A stretch of 64,000 nucleotides of DNA from Elusimicrobiota bacterium (GTDB taxonomy: Bacteria > Elusimicrobiota > Endomicrobiia > Endomicrobiales > Endomicrobiaceae): NCBI GenBank assembly GCA_017525905.1, contig JAFXSD010000076.1:1-64000 (forward strand). The letters are read 5' to 3'. This document shows, piece after piece, positions 1 to 8,762 of this stretch. The stretch's first letter is position 1, and the number at the start of each line of letters is the position of its first letter. Both the position numbers and the translations under genes were made by a program. Below the pieces are notes generated by a model that searched no databases, was not told where the DNA came from, and worked only from the letters and a program-made list of their open reading frames with translations.

Positions 1-281
1 AATATTCTGCCTAAAGTTTTTTCTCCTACGGGAACCGAAATAGGAGCATTTGTTCTTAAAACTTTATCCCCTCTTTTTAAACCGTCGGTAGAACCTAAAG
101 CTATTGTTCTTACTTCGAAATTGTCCATTTGGAACATTGTTTCCAAAACAAGTTTGGAACCGTTTTTCATTGTTATGTTAAGAGCTTCGTAAACTTCAGG
201 TGTTTCGTTGTTAAATCTTACATCAACAACGGCTCCTTGAACTCTGATAACAAAACCTTCACCTTTATTAATCTTTTCCAT
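1..281 (-). CDS. atpD: ATP synthase F1 beta subunit, N-terminal part (partial)
   Basis: Reading leftward from the ATG at 279-281 gives about 94 residues that continue past the window edge. The N-terminus (MEKINKGEGFVIRVQGAVVD) and the following DGLKRGDKVL and ISVPVGEKTLGRIF stretches are the beta-barrel domain of the catalytic beta subunit of F1-ATPase. The catalytic P-loop lies outside the window. It follows atpG in the usual atpA-G-D order, but a repeat-filled gap of 164 bases separates the two genes, which is wide for an atp operon. The identification is firm; only the truncation by the window limits it. Confidence 0.93.
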   Translation of the reverse strand, partial: MEKINKGEGFVIRVQGAVVDVRFNNETPEVYEALNITMKNGSKLVLETMFQMDNFEVRTIALGSTDGLKRGDKVLRTNAPISVPVGEKTLGRI

Positions 282-301
282 TTTAAAAAATACTCCGTAT
301 T

Positions 302-447
302 TTAATTTATAATTTACAATGTATAATTTATAATTTCGGTGTCCTTCGGACGAGAATTTATAGATTGCTTCACTTCGTTCGCAGTGATAACAATTGTAAA
401 TTGTCAATTATAAATTATAAATTTAAAAATTTGCCAAGCAAATTTTT
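302..447. repeat. Composite intergenic repeat inside the atp operon
   Basis: The atpG-atpD gap carries AATTTATAATTTACAAT-type arms at about 303-335 and, inverted, at about 391-422. They flank a core with GTCCTTCGGAC and CTTCACTTCGTTCGCAGTGA. A perfect palindrome, AAAAATTTGC-CAA-GCAAATTTTT, lies at 425-447 and overlaps the atpG stop codon. The same modules recur elsewhere in this window. Confidence 0.8.
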
Positions 448-1291
448 AATGTATCTGTCCGTTTGCCAAATCAAGAATTTCATTAGTAATTTTTTCTTGT
501 CTTGATTTGTTATAAATTATCGTCAATGATGCCGATATTTCTTTTGCATTTTCGTTTGCATTGCTCATTGCGGACATTCTTGCCGCCTGTTCACTTGCAT
601 AAGCATTCATCAACATATTATAGAACAAAGCTTCAAAATAATAAGGAATCAAGTGATTCAACACTTCTTTTGAAGAAGGTTCAAAAACGTGATCTCCTTT
701 GTTTACAAATTTTTCGTCTCTTTCTATAGGTGCAAGAGCTTTTGTTACAGCTTCTTGAACCAAACGATTTTTAAAGTTTGTATAAATAACATCTACTGCC
801 GATATTTCTTTTTTTTCATATAAATTTTGCATTATCTTTAACATGGGAAATATGCTTTCATATTTAGGAAAAGAAGAGCCCATATTAAAAGATGCTTTAA
901 CATTGTAACCGTTCTTTATGCAAAAGTTTTGAGCTTTTTTACCGACAGTAATAACATAATCGTCTTTTGTGACATTGGTATAAACCTGCTTGTATATATT
1001 GGCAAGCAATCCGCCGCACAAACCTTTATCGCTTGAAATAACAAAAACCAATTTTCTCTTGGAGTTTTTATTTAAACCGATAAAAGATGAACTTAAAGCC
1101 AAATCGGTGTTTTCCGCCAATATTTTTTGAACAATAAATTTTACTCTGTCGGCATAAGGCTTATTTTTTTCAACGGCAGATTGAGCTTTTTTTATTTTAG
1201 AAGCGGCAATCATTTCCATAGCTTTTGTTATTTGAGCTATGCTGTCGGCCGTTTTTATTCTTTTTTTAACTTGTTGTAAATTTTCCGCCAT
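446..1291 (-). CDS. atpG: ATP synthase F1 gamma subunit
   Basis: This is the 281-residue central rotor-shaft subunit of F1-ATPase. The N-terminal helix (LQQVKKRIKTADSIAQITKA MEMIA in sequence) is the coiled coil that turns inside the alpha3beta3 ring. The SSDKGLCGGLLANIYK motif and the C-terminal YNKSRQEKITNEILDLANG helix are family signatures. Length is normal. It starts 12 bases after atpA and shares that operon. Its stop codon is formed by the first bases of a palindromic repeat unit (425-447), so the local hairpin may affect read-through into atpD. Confidence 0.96.
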   Translation of the reverse strand: MAENLQQVKKRIKTADSIAQITKAMEMIAASKIKKAQSAVEKNKPYADRVKFIVQKILAENTDLALSSSFIGLNKNSKRKLVFVISSDKGLCGGLLANIYKQVYTNVTKDDYVITVGKKAQNFCIKNGYNVKASFNMGSSFPKYESIFPMLKIMQNLYEKKEISAVDVIYTNFKNRLVQEAVTKALAPIERDEKFVNKGDHVFEPSSKEVLNHLIPYYFEALFYNMLMNAYASEQAARMSAMSNANENAKEISASLTIIYNKSRQEKITNEILDLANGQIH

Positions 1292-1303
1292 TATATTATC
1301 TCA

Positions 1304-2815
1304 TTAAATTGTTTTTTTGCATTCCAAAATAGCATTTTTAAGTTCTGCCAATGTTTGTTCGTCCAACTTTTTGTTTTCGCCCAATTTTTTAACCAAATCT
1401 TTATAATTTAATTTTACAAACTCTATTATTTTGTTTTCGGCAGACATAATATCATCTATTTTAACATCGTCTAAACAACCCGATGTAGCTGAATATATTG
1501 CTATAATTTCTGATGCTTCATCGAACGGTTTATATTGAGGTTGTTTCAATATTTCGGTTAAAACTTTACCTCTGTTAATTTTGTTCAATGTATCTTCATC
1601 CAAATCACTTCCGAATTGAGCAAAACTTTGTAATTCTCTGAACTGTGAAAGTTCAAGTCTTACCGGTCCTGCCAATTGTTTCATAGGTTTCGTCTGTGCA
1701 GCACCGCCTACTCTGGATACCGACAACCCCACATTAAGTGCAGGTCTTACACCGGCATTGAACAAATCTCCTTCAAGGTAAATCTGTCCGTCGGTAATGG
1801 AAATAACGTTTGTAGGAATATATGCTGAAACATCGTTTCCCTGCGTTTCTATTATAGGCAATGCTGTAAGTGTTCCTCCGCCGTTTTTGTCGGAAAGTCT
1901 TACGGCTCTTTCAAGTAATCTTGAATGTAAATAGAAGATATCTCCGGGATATGCTTCTCTGCCTGCAGGTTTTTTGAGCAACAACGATATTTGTCTGTAT
2001 GCCCAAGCATGTTTTGTTAAATCGTCGTAGACAACAAGAACATCTTCGCCTTTTTCCATAAAATATTCACCGATTGCACAAGCGGCAAAAGGTGCAATGT
2101 ATTGTAAGGATGCAGGATCGGAAGCGGTTGCGGAAACTACTATTGTGTAGTCCATTGCTCCTGCTTCTTTGAGTTTTGCAACAAGTGATGCAACATTAGA
2201 TCTTTTCTGACCTATTGCACAATATATACAAATTACTCTTTTTAATCCCAAATCCAATTTTTTCTGGTTAATGATTGTATCTATTGCGATTGCTGTTTTA
2301 CCGGTATTTCTATCACCGATGATAAGCTCTCTCTGACCTCTTCCGATAGGTATCATGGCATCAATTGCTTTAATACCTGTTTTTATAGGTCTGTCTACAG
2401 GGCTTCTTTCAATAATACCGGCAGCTATTTTTTCCAACGGATAAAGTTTTCCGTCGTCTATTTTAAGTTCTTTTTCATCCAACGGTTTACATGTAGGATC
2501 TATAACTCTTCCTATCAATTTATCTGATACATTGATACCGAGAATTTTTCCTGTTGTGGAAACTTTCATTCCTCTTGTAACTTCTATATCGGAAAGTAAC
2601 ACGATATATACGGCATCTTCATCCAAATTCAAAACCAAACCTTTGGCTTTGTTTTCAAATTCAACTTCTTCCCCGTAACCTACACCGGAAAGACCGGTTG
2701 CTTTAACGATACCGTCTCCTACGGTTTCAACTGTGCCGTAGTTAACAAGTTCCGGATTAATATCTACGGAATTAAGTTTTTCTTCTATCTGTTTTATAAG
2801 TTCTTCTGGTTTCAT
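1304..2815 (-). CDS. atpA: ATP synthase F1 alpha subunit
   Basis: This is the 503-residue regulatory nucleotide-binding subunit of F1. The beta-barrel domain is followed by the Walker A loop GDRNTGKTAIAID at about residue 170. The downstream VVYDDLTKHAWAYRQ and PGREAYPGDIFYLHSRLLER blocks are alpha-subunit hallmarks, and the length matches the family. The start overlaps the atpH stop by four bases (ATGA), indicating translational coupling. Nothing unusual is seen in the sequence. Confidence 0.97.
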   Translation of the reverse strand: MKPEELIKQIEEKLNSVDINPELVNYGTVETVGDGIVKATGLSGVGYGEEVEFENKAKGLVLNLDEDAVYIVLLSDIEVTRGMKVSTTGKILGINVSDKLIGRVIDPTCKPLDEKELKIDDGKLYPLEKIAAGIIERSPVDRPIKTGIKAIDAMIPIGRGQRELIIGDRNTGKTAIAIDTIINQKKLDLGLKRVICIYCAIGQKRSNVASLVAKLKEAGAMDYTIVVSATASDPASLQYIAPFAACAIGEYFMEKGEDVLVVYDDLTKHAWAYRQISLLLKKPAGREAYPGDIFYLHSRLLERAVRLSDKNGGGTLTALPIIETQGNDVSAYIPTNVISITDGQIYLEGDLFNAGVRPALNVGLSVSRVGGAAQTKPMKQLAGPVRLELSQFRELQSFAQFGSDLDEDTLNKINRGKVLTEILKQPQYKPFDEASEIIAIYSATSGCLDDVKIDDIMSAENKIIEFVKLNYKDLVKKLGENKKLDEQTLAELKNAILECKKTI

Positions 2816-3168
2816 AAATTCTCTCTTATATCTTTCATTATTTTTACAATCATATTTGTTACAGTGTAATCTAAAATATAATCGCCAAATTCAAATCTTA
2901 TTCCCGCACCGATTTCTTTGTCGTCTCTTACATAAACAAGACTTTTGTCGGGAAACATTTTTTTTATTTTATCTTTTGTTGCTTGCGACGGATTTCCTGC
3001 ATATCTTATGGTAACTATGGAAGCTTTTAACGCACTTTCCAAATAATTTACAAAAAGCTTTAATTCGCTTTTAGATAAATTCTTGTTTATCCAATCGTAA
3101 ACGGATTGAGAAATTTCACCCGTTTCGACTATAGAAAGTGCTAATTGCTTAATTTGTTGTTTTTTCAT
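2812..3168 (-). CDS. atpH: ATP synthase delta subunit, short form
   Basis: The 118-residue product lies exactly where the peripheral-stalk delta subunit (OSCP) is expected, between atpF and atpA. The C-terminal stretch GAGIRFEFGDYILDYTV matches the delta family's conserved 'liGG-ri-gd-viD-S' segment. Usual delta subunits have about 175-185 residues, and most of the N-terminal helical bundle that grips alpha is missing here. There is no frameshift, and both flanking genes overlap it (20 bases with atpF, 4 with atpA), so this is a genuine short form and not a pseudogene. Function is assigned mainly by position plus the C-terminal motif. Confidence 0.85.
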   Translation of the reverse strand: MKKQQIKQLALSIVETGEISQSVYDWINKNLSKSELKLFVNYLESALKASIVTIRYAGNPSQATKDKIKKMFPDKSLVYVRDDKEIGAGIRFEFGDYILDYTVTNMIVKIMKDIRENL

Positions 3169-3682
3169 ATCCGCCTTGTTCTATTTTTTCCACCGCTTTG
3201 GATAAAACAGTATTTTTATCTTCTTCGGAGAAAATTTCAGATAATATTTTTGCCACTATTTTTTTAGATAAATCTATCGACATTGAGCCTACTTGTTTAC
3301 TTGCTTTTGCAAATTCGTCCTGAGCTTGTTTCTTTGCTGTATCCACAATTTCGGCAGCCTGTTTTTTTGCTTCTTCGGTAGATTTCTGTTTATATGTTTC
3401 GGAAGATGCCTTTGTGTTTTCCATAATTTTGTCGGCATCGATTTTTGCTTCTTTCAAAATCATGATTTTTTGATTATCAGCATCCGCCAAAGCTTTTTTG
3501 GCATTTTCAGCATCGTCGAGACCTTGCTTTATTTTTGCTTTTCTTTCTTCCAACATCTGTGCAATCGGTTTATATAAAAAAATCTTTAAGATAACCAACA
3601 ATATAGCAAAGTTTATTACTTGTGCTATAAAGAGTTTACCTTCCAACCCGAATAAATTTAATATATAATTTACTGTTTCCAT
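3149..3682 (-). CDS. atpF: ATP synthase F0 b subunit
   Basis: This 177-residue peripheral stalk subunit has one N-terminal membrane helix (about residues 16-37, FIAQVINFAILLVILKIFLY). A long charged Ala/Lys-rich helix follows (EERKAKIKQGLDDAENAKKA and onward) that would dimerise and reach F1. Length and architecture are typical. It lies four bases after atpE and overlaps atpH by 20 bases. Only one b-type gene is seen, so a b/b' heterodimer is not suggested here. Confidence 0.94.
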   Translation of the reverse strand: METVNYILNLFGLEGKLFIAQVINFAILLVILKIFLYKPIAQMLEERKAKIKQGLDDAENAKKALADADNQKIMILKEAKIDADKIMENTKASSETYKQKSTEEAKKQAAEIVDTAKKQAQDEFAKASKQVGSMSIDLSKKIVAKILSEIFSEEDKNTVLSKAVEKIEQGGYEKTTN

Positions 3683-3686
3683 GGAA

Positions 3687-3964
<278 letters not shown>

Positions 3965-3972
3965 TATTTATT

Positions 3973-4716
3973 TTAATGACTTTTTTCAACCATTATGCTC
4001 ATAAATGTCATTGTGAGCATAGCAAAAACAATTGCCTGAATAACGGCAACCATAAGTTCCAACATCATAAAAGGTATAGGAACACAAAAAAACGGTAAAG
4101 GTATACCAAAAACACTCATAGAAGAAATTGTTCCCATAACACTTTCACCTGCGAACAGGTTTCCAAACAGCCTGCAAGACAAAGATATAACTTTTGTAAA
4201 TTCTCCTATAAATTCCAAAATACCTACAAACAAGAATATAGGAAACATTTTAAAAGTTACAAATCTGCTTATATAACCTTTTACACCCGTATATTTTACG
4301 GAATAAAAATGACACATTATTATTGAAATTGTTGCAAAAGCAAGAGTGACATTCAAATCGCTTGTGGCAGTTCTGAATAAAGGAACACCTTCTTCCCCCG
4401 CCCCTGCGGCATGAAATCTTATTGTTTCAAAACCGGGAAACTGCCCCAATATATTCGAAATCACTATGAAAAGAAAAAACGTGATAACCCACGGATATAT
4501 GACTTCAACTTTACTTGAAACTTCTTTTGTTGCGCTGTAGAAGTATTCGTACACCATTTCCAAAAAGTTTTGAATACCTTTCGGATATAAAGTCAAACAC
4601 CTGTTAAACACTATAACAAGTGCGATTATTATTATATCCACAACGACTGTAGTAACTAATGTGTTTGTAACAGGAAAAGATCCTATATGAAACAGTATGC
4701 TTGGTGCTAATGTCAT
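3973..4716 (-). CDS. atpB: ATP synthase F0 a subunit
   Basis: The 247-residue membrane stator carries ions to the c ring. It has five to six hydrophobic helices. The conserved arginine helix is SLSCRLFGNLFAGESVMG, with Arg about residue 182, and the C-terminal helix is AVIQAIVFAMLTMTFMS. Length is normal. It is the first gene of the operon, with a promoter at 4770-4799 just upstream; a typical atpI gene is not seen before it. Confidence 0.96.
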   Translation of the reverse strand: MTLAPSILFHIGSFPVTNTLVTTVVVDIIIIALVIVFNRCLTLYPKGIQNFLEMVYEYFYSATKEVSSKVEVIYPWVITFFLFIVISNILGQFPGFETIRFHAAGAGEEGVPLFRTATSDLNVTLAFATISIIMCHFYSVKYTGVKGYISRFVTFKMFPIFLFVGILEFIGEFTKVISLSCRLFGNLFAGESVMGTISSMSVFGIPLPFFCVPIPFMMLELMVAVIQAIVFAMLTMTFMSIMVEKSH

Positions 4717-4769
4717 ATAACAAAATCCTTCTTAAAATTTCAATAAAATACTGCCAAAATAACATTGAG

Positions 4770-4799
4770 ATTTTACAACTTATTAGTCATAAAAGTCAA
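4770..4799 (-). promoter_or_regulatory. Promoter of the atp operon
   Basis: On the minus strand TTGACT (4794-4799) and TAAAAT (4770-4775) are separated by 18 bases. They sit about 50 bases upstream of the atpB ATG and downstream of tRNA-Ala. This is a good sigma-70-type match. Confidence 0.65.
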
Positions 4800-4808
4800 T
4801 AAAAAAAG

Positions 4809-4881
4809 TGGAGCTAGGGGGAGTTGCACCCCCGGCCTCTTGTATGCGATGCAAGCGCTCTGCTAACTGAGCTATAGCCCC
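4809..4881 (-). tRNA. tRNA-Ala(CGC)
   Basis: The 73-base gene folds as a complete cloverleaf with acceptor GGGGCTA/TAGCTCC, D arm GCTC/GAGC, and T arm GGGGG-TGCAACT-CCCCC. The anticodon loop ATCGCAT gives anticodon CGC (codon GCG). An A32-U38 pair is present, and C31-A39 is a mismatch next to the loop. CCA is not encoded. The gene is co-oriented with the atp operon. Confidence 0.93.
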
Positions 4882-4885
4882 AACA

Positions 4886-5019
4886 AAAATCGCCTCTGCG
4901 ATTTTGATGACCAGATGTATGGATGTATTGAGGTACGGAAACTACTTAACTACGAGACTCCGCATCAAGTGCGGGATAACAAAATGCCGTTTCTATACTT
5001 CTATCCCTCTATACCTCTA
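4886..5019. repeat. Composite intergenic repeat (tRNA-Ala to PurF-like gene)
   Basis: The element starts with the palindrome AAAATCGC-CTCT-GCGATTTT (4886-4905). It then carries GATGTATGGATGTATTGAGG, the segment ACTCCGCATCAAGTGCGGGA, and ends with CTATACTTCTATCCCTCTA, the reverse-strand form of the purine-rich module. The TAG stop of the PurF-like gene (5017-5019) lies within the last module. Confidence 0.8.
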
Positions 5020-6453
5020 TTTTTCTGTCTTTTTACAGCCTTTGCAACCGTCACCTTTTCCGTTCCAACAATATGTACAAAGATTTTCTTCAGGCAAACC
5101 GATTGCTTCTATCATATCTTCCAAAGTTTGATATTTCAAAGATGTAATGTTAAGGTATTTCCTAATCCACTCTATCATTTTAGCATATTTTTCGGTCGTT
5201 GGATCAAGATATTCGGAAATATCTTCTATATCACTGCCTTCTATTTCTCTGATTGCTCTTCTTGTTATAAGCTCACTGTTTGTTCTTGTGGAATTGCAAT
5301 ATGTGCACGGGAACATAAGAGGCGGACATGCCGGACGAACATGAATTTCTTTTGCTCCGCAATTCCAAATTTTTTCAACCGTAAAATTCTTTAACTGAGT
5401 TCCCCTTACTATCGAATCTTCCAAAAGAATAAGACTGTTACCCTCTATAACTTCTTTTATGGCTATAAGTTTCATTCTTGCGGTTAAATCTCTCAAATGT
5501 TGTGACGGAGGAGCATAACTTCTTCCGTAAGTCGGTGTATATTTTACCAATGGTCTTCTAAACGGAATACCGGATTCCATTGAATATCCTATTGCATGTG
5601 CAAGTCCGGAATCGGGAACGCCGGCAACTAAATCCGCTTTTATTCCTTTATCTCTTTTAGCAAGAAGTTTACCGCTTCTTTCTCTTATTATTTCCGAATT
5701 TAAACCTTCATAATTTGATGACGGAAAACCGGTATATATCCATAAGAAAGTACAAATTTTCTTTTCTTTGTATCCCGGTTCCAAAACTTTAACTTCCGTA
5801 TCGTTTATTAAAATGATTTCTCCCGGATTTAAATCTCTTATTGTTCTGTAACCTAAATTTGCAAAACCGCAAGTTTCGGAACATACAGCAAAAGACTCGG
5901 AATCTTGACCTAAAACAAGTGCCGTTCTTCCGAAATAATCTCTTGCGGCATAAATACCTTCTCTTGCAAGTATGAGCAAAGAACAAGATCCTTTTATTTT
6001 ATCGAACATCAATTTTATTCCGTCTTGTATCGTCTGACCTGTTGAAACTATTCTTGCTACAAGTTCGGTCATATTAACATGAGATTTACTGAATTCGCTG
6101 AAACATATTCCGGCATCCATCATCTCTTTTGCAAGTTCTTCCATATTCACTATTCTTCCGGAAGTAACAATACAAAATTCCCCCACTTTCGATTTCATGT
6201 AAATAGGTTGTTCTTCCAAATCGCTTATTACACCGATACCGCTGTGTACTTCAATATTTTTTATACTTTCAAAAAATTTATCTCTGAAATTCGCATTGCT
6301 CATCCTGTGAATGAACCTTGCAAAACCGTTATTACCCAACACTGCCAATCCGCCGTATTCAGAACCCATGTGTGCCTGATAATCCGTTCCGTAAATTAAA
6401 GAATCTATACAACTATCCTTCTTTTTTGAAACTACACCGAATAAGCCACTCAT
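5017..6453 (-). CDS. PurF-like amidophosphoribosyltransferase paralogue lacking the catalytic cysteine
   Basis: The 478-residue protein has the Ntn-type glutamine amidotransferase fold at the N-terminus and a phosphoribosyltransferase domain at the C-terminus. The PRPP-binding loop LLEDSIVRGTQL (about residues 338-350) and CPPLMFPC are typical of PurF. The invariant nucleophile after the initiator Met (MCG) is replaced by Ser (MSGLFG), so glutamine hydrolysis in the normal way is unlikely. From memory, a Bacteroidetes paralogue family starts with MGG and has the same overall layout, so this is probably a known but uncharacterised subfamily. The C-terminus adds a cysteine cluster (CTYCWNGKGDGCKGC). 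The start is supported by GGAGAT upstream. It may bind PRPP without making phosphoribosylamine, or use ammonia. Confidence 0.85.
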   Translation of the reverse strand: MSGLFGVVSKKKDSCIDSLIYGTDYQAHMGSEYGGLAVLGNNGFARFIHRMSNANFRDKFFESIKNIEVHSGIGVISDLEEQPIYMKSKVGEFCIVTSGRIVNMEELAKEMMDAGICFSEFSKSHVNMTELVARIVSTGQTIQDGIKLMFDKIKGSCSLLILAREGIYAARDYFGRTALVLGQDSESFAVCSETCGFANLGYRTIRDLNPGEIILINDTEVKVLEPGYKEKKICTFLWIYTGFPSSNYEGLNSEIIRERSGKLLAKRDKGIKADLVAGVPDSGLAHAIGYSMESGIPFRRPLVKYTPTYGRSYAPPSQHLRDLTARMKLIAIKEVIEGNSLILLEDSIVRGTQLKNFTVEKIWNCGAKEIHVRPACPPLMFPCTYCNSTRTNSELITRRAIREIEGSDIEDISEYLDPTTEKYAKMIEWIRKYLNITSLKYQTLEDMIEAIGLPEENLCTYCWNGKGDGCKGCKKTEK

Positions 6454-6462
6454 TTTTATCTC

Positions 6463-7173
6463 CTATATGAGACCATTATCTTTAAAACTGTAATAATCCG
6501 TGTCTGTAACAATTATATGATCCAACAAAAGCACAGATATTGTTTTCAATGCTTTTTGTATCGCTTCAGTTGCTATTATATCATTTTGTGAAGGTTTGCA
6601 AACACCCCCGGGATGATTATGTGCAACAATAATACTTCTTGTCCTTCCCGCATTTAATGCTTCTTTTGCAATTTCTTCAGGATATACGGCAGATCTTGCT
6701 GTCGTTCCCTTGCTTATTTTTTCAAATTTTAAAACTTTATTTGAAGCATTTAAAAATATAGCATATAAATTTTCTTCCGGGCAAAAGCCTATCTTATTTT
6801 TCAAATATTCAACAACATCCTGCGGAGAAGAAACTTTTTCTTTAGGTTTAACTTTTAATTCGGAATATTTTGTCGAAATCTCTTTTAAAAAATTAAAGCA
6901 ATATGCAGCCTGTTTGCTTACACCTTCAATTTTTTTAAATTTTTCTATCAGTTTGTTGTAGTCGGTATTTAATAGTTCTTTTAAACTGCCAAATTCTTCT
7001 ATAAGCCTTTTTGCTGTTTTTTTAGTATCCTTTCTTGATATAACAAAGAACAATGCAAATTCCAAAATTTCATAATCCTGCCAATTATCAAATCCCGTTT
7101 TTAAAAATTTTTCTTTTACTCTTTTTCTGTGATCTTTTACGAGATCGTAATCTATTTTTGTATCTTTTTCCAT
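6463..7173 (-). CDS. radC: RadC family JAB/MPN-domain protein
   Basis: The 236-residue protein has an N-terminal helix-hairpin-helix-like part (SLKELLNTDYNKLIEKFKKI then EGVSKQAAY) and a C-terminal JAB domain. The metal motif HNHPGGVCKPSQND falls at about residues 180-193. RadC proteins are named for DNA repair, but their role is unproven and some act near mobile elements. The start chosen is the ATG at 7171-7173 (MEKDTKIDY). The frame is open further upstream but would run deep into nadE; the chosen start overlaps the nadE end by 22 bases. The gene is co-transcribed with nadE and the PurF-like gene. Confidence 0.88.
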   Translation of the reverse strand: MEKDTKIDYDLVKDHRKRVKEKFLKTGFDNWQDYEILEFALFFVISRKDTKKTAKRLIEEFGSLKELLNTDYNKLIEKFKKIEGVSKQAAYCFNFLKEISTKYSELKVKPKEKVSSPQDVVEYLKNKIGFCPEENLYAIFLNASNKVLKFEKISKGTTARSAVYPEEIAKEALNAGRTRSIIVAHNHPGGVCKPSQNDIIATEAIQKALKTISVLLLDHIIVTDTDYYSFKDNGLI

Positions 7174-8762
7174 ATATATCCGTTGCTCATAGGTAAAGTA
7201 ATATCTCTTAAAAAAGCAGTTTTTGAAACTTTTGTACCGACCGGAGATTGTCTTCTTTTGTATTCCGATACAGACAAAAGTTTCCATACTTTATTCAACA
7301 CTTCTTCTTTTACTCCGCTTTCTATTATTTGAGAATATGTCATTTGTTTATCTAAAATTTTTGTTAATATACCGTCTAATATATCGTATTCCGGTAAAGA
7401 ATCGGAATCTTTTTGATTTTCTCTGAGTTCCGCCGTGGGAGGCCTTGTTATTATAAATTCCGGAATTACTTTTGATATGGTATTTCTGTATCTTGAAAGT
7501 TCATAAACTTCTTTTTTCAACAAATCCGATATCGGAGCATAACCGCCCGTAGCATCTCCGTAAAGTGTACTGTAACCTACGGCATCTTCGGATTTGTTTC
7601 CAGTACATAAAACAAAATATCCGAACTTGTTCGACAATGCCATCAAAATGTTGCTTCTTATTCTTGCCTGCAGATTTTCTTCCGTTAAATCTTGTCCTTT
7701 CCCCTCAAAAGAAGGTGTAAGAATTTTTATATAAACATCGTAAATATCGTTAATAGGAATCGTTTTTGTTTGAATATTTAAATTTTTACACAATTCCAAA
7801 GAGCAATCCGTTGATTCTTTGGATGTATATTTCGAAGGCATAAGTACACCTGTCACATTTTCGGCACCTACAGCATCCGCGGCAACAGCGGCAACCAATG
7901 CGGAATCTATTCCCCCGCTTATACCTAAAACACATTTTTTAAAATTGTTTTTTCTCATGTAATCTTTCAGGCCCAAGACCAAAACATCATACATCTCTTT
8001 GTTTTTATCGTTTTGTTTATCTTCAATATTTTGTCCGTCGGTATCAAAAATTATCAATTTTTCTTCGAAAGATTGTTCCGTTAATTTAAAGTTACCGTTT
8101 TTATCAACATATATTGCCAATCCGTCGAAAACATAGCCGTCGTTTCCGCCGAGCATATTTAAAAAACCGAAATCCGTTTTAGTCTGTACGGCAAGATTTT
8201 TCATTAAACTTTTATATTCTTCCGCTTTTCCGTAATAGTAAGGACTGCAACCGAGAATAAAAACCATATCCGGTTTTATTTTTGTTTCCTTGAAAATTGT
8301 TGCAATATTTTCATTTACGGTTTCGCAACTGTCCGTCACAACAAACATTATGTTTTTGTTTGCAATTTTAACGGCATCAACAACAGTTTTCTTTTTAAAA
8401 TACTTTTCATCGTTGAAAGCCGAATCGTTCAGTGTGTGTTTTGCGGAAACAACAGCAGAAAATTCTTTATTAAACAAAGAAACGGAATTTAAAAGACCTT
8501 CTTTATCGTCTTTGGTAATTGTTCCGCAAATTACCGGTATATTACTTTTTTTTATTATTTCGTTTGAGGCACAAATATTTTCTTCGATAAAATCCTTGTT
8601 TAAAAGTAAATCACCGCAATATCCGCCGCAGACGGCAAATTCGGGAAAAACCGTTAAATCGCATTTCTCTTTTTCCGCATTAAAGATATAATCAGATATC
8701 TTATTAAGATTATCTTTTATTTTACCTGCAGTTTGATTTATTTTTGCTAATGCTATTTTCAT
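7152..8762 (-). CDS. nadE: Glutamine-dependent NAD+ synthetase
   Basis: The 536-residue bifunctional enzyme makes NAD+ from nicotinate adenine dinucleotide, ATP and glutamine. The N-terminal nitrilase-type glutaminase has the Glu (FPEFAVCGGYCGD), Lys (SAKHTLND) and Cys (TDSCETV, about residue 141) triad positions. The C-terminal synthetase has the SGGIDSALVA pyrophosphatase loop at about residue 280 and the GNKSEDAVGYSTLYGD segment. Length is typical for the two-domain form. It overlaps the upstream release-factor-like gene by four bases and radC by 22, so it is internal to an operon. Confidence 0.95.
   Translation of the reverse strand: MKIALAKINQTAGKIKDNLNKISDYIFNAEKEKCDLTVFPEFAVCGGYCGDLLLNKDFIEENICASNEIIKKSNIPVICGTITKDDKEGLLNSVSLFNKEFSAVVSAKHTLNDSAFNDEKYFKKKTVVDAVKIANKNIMFVVTDSCETVNENIATIFKETKIKPDMVFILGCSPYYYGKAEEYKSLMKNLAVQTKTDFGFLNMLGGNDGYVFDGLAIYVDKNGNFKLTEQSFEEKLIIFDTDGQNIEDKQNDKNKEMYDVLVLGLKDYMRKNNFKKCVLGISGGIDSALVAAVAADAVGAENVTGVLMPSKYTSKESTDCSLELCKNLNIQTKTIPINDIYDVYIKILTPSFEGKGQDLTEENLQARIRSNILMALSNKFGYFVLCTGNKSEDAVGYSTLYGDATGGYAPISDLLKKEVYELSRYRNTISKVIPEFIITRPPTAELRENQKDSDSLPEYDILDGILTKILDKQMTYSQIIESGVKEEVLNKVWKLLSVSEYKRRQSPVGTKVSKTAFLRDITLPMSNGYIWKKIQK

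Noticed and set aside
4886-5019. CRISPR-like array
   Set aside because: Repeat modules are unequal in length, inverted and not separated by uniform unique spacers; no cas gene is nearby.
4915-5394. Rightward open frame translating as NYETPHQVRDN-like sequence
   Set aside because: It is read through the intergenic repeat and antisense to the PurF-like gene; it has no ribosome site and no family resemblance beyond repeat-derived peptides.
8290-8691. Antisense 133-residue frame within nadE
   Set aside because: The opposite strand encodes a well-conserved NAD synthetase; the shadow frame has low-complexity Phe/Ser composition.
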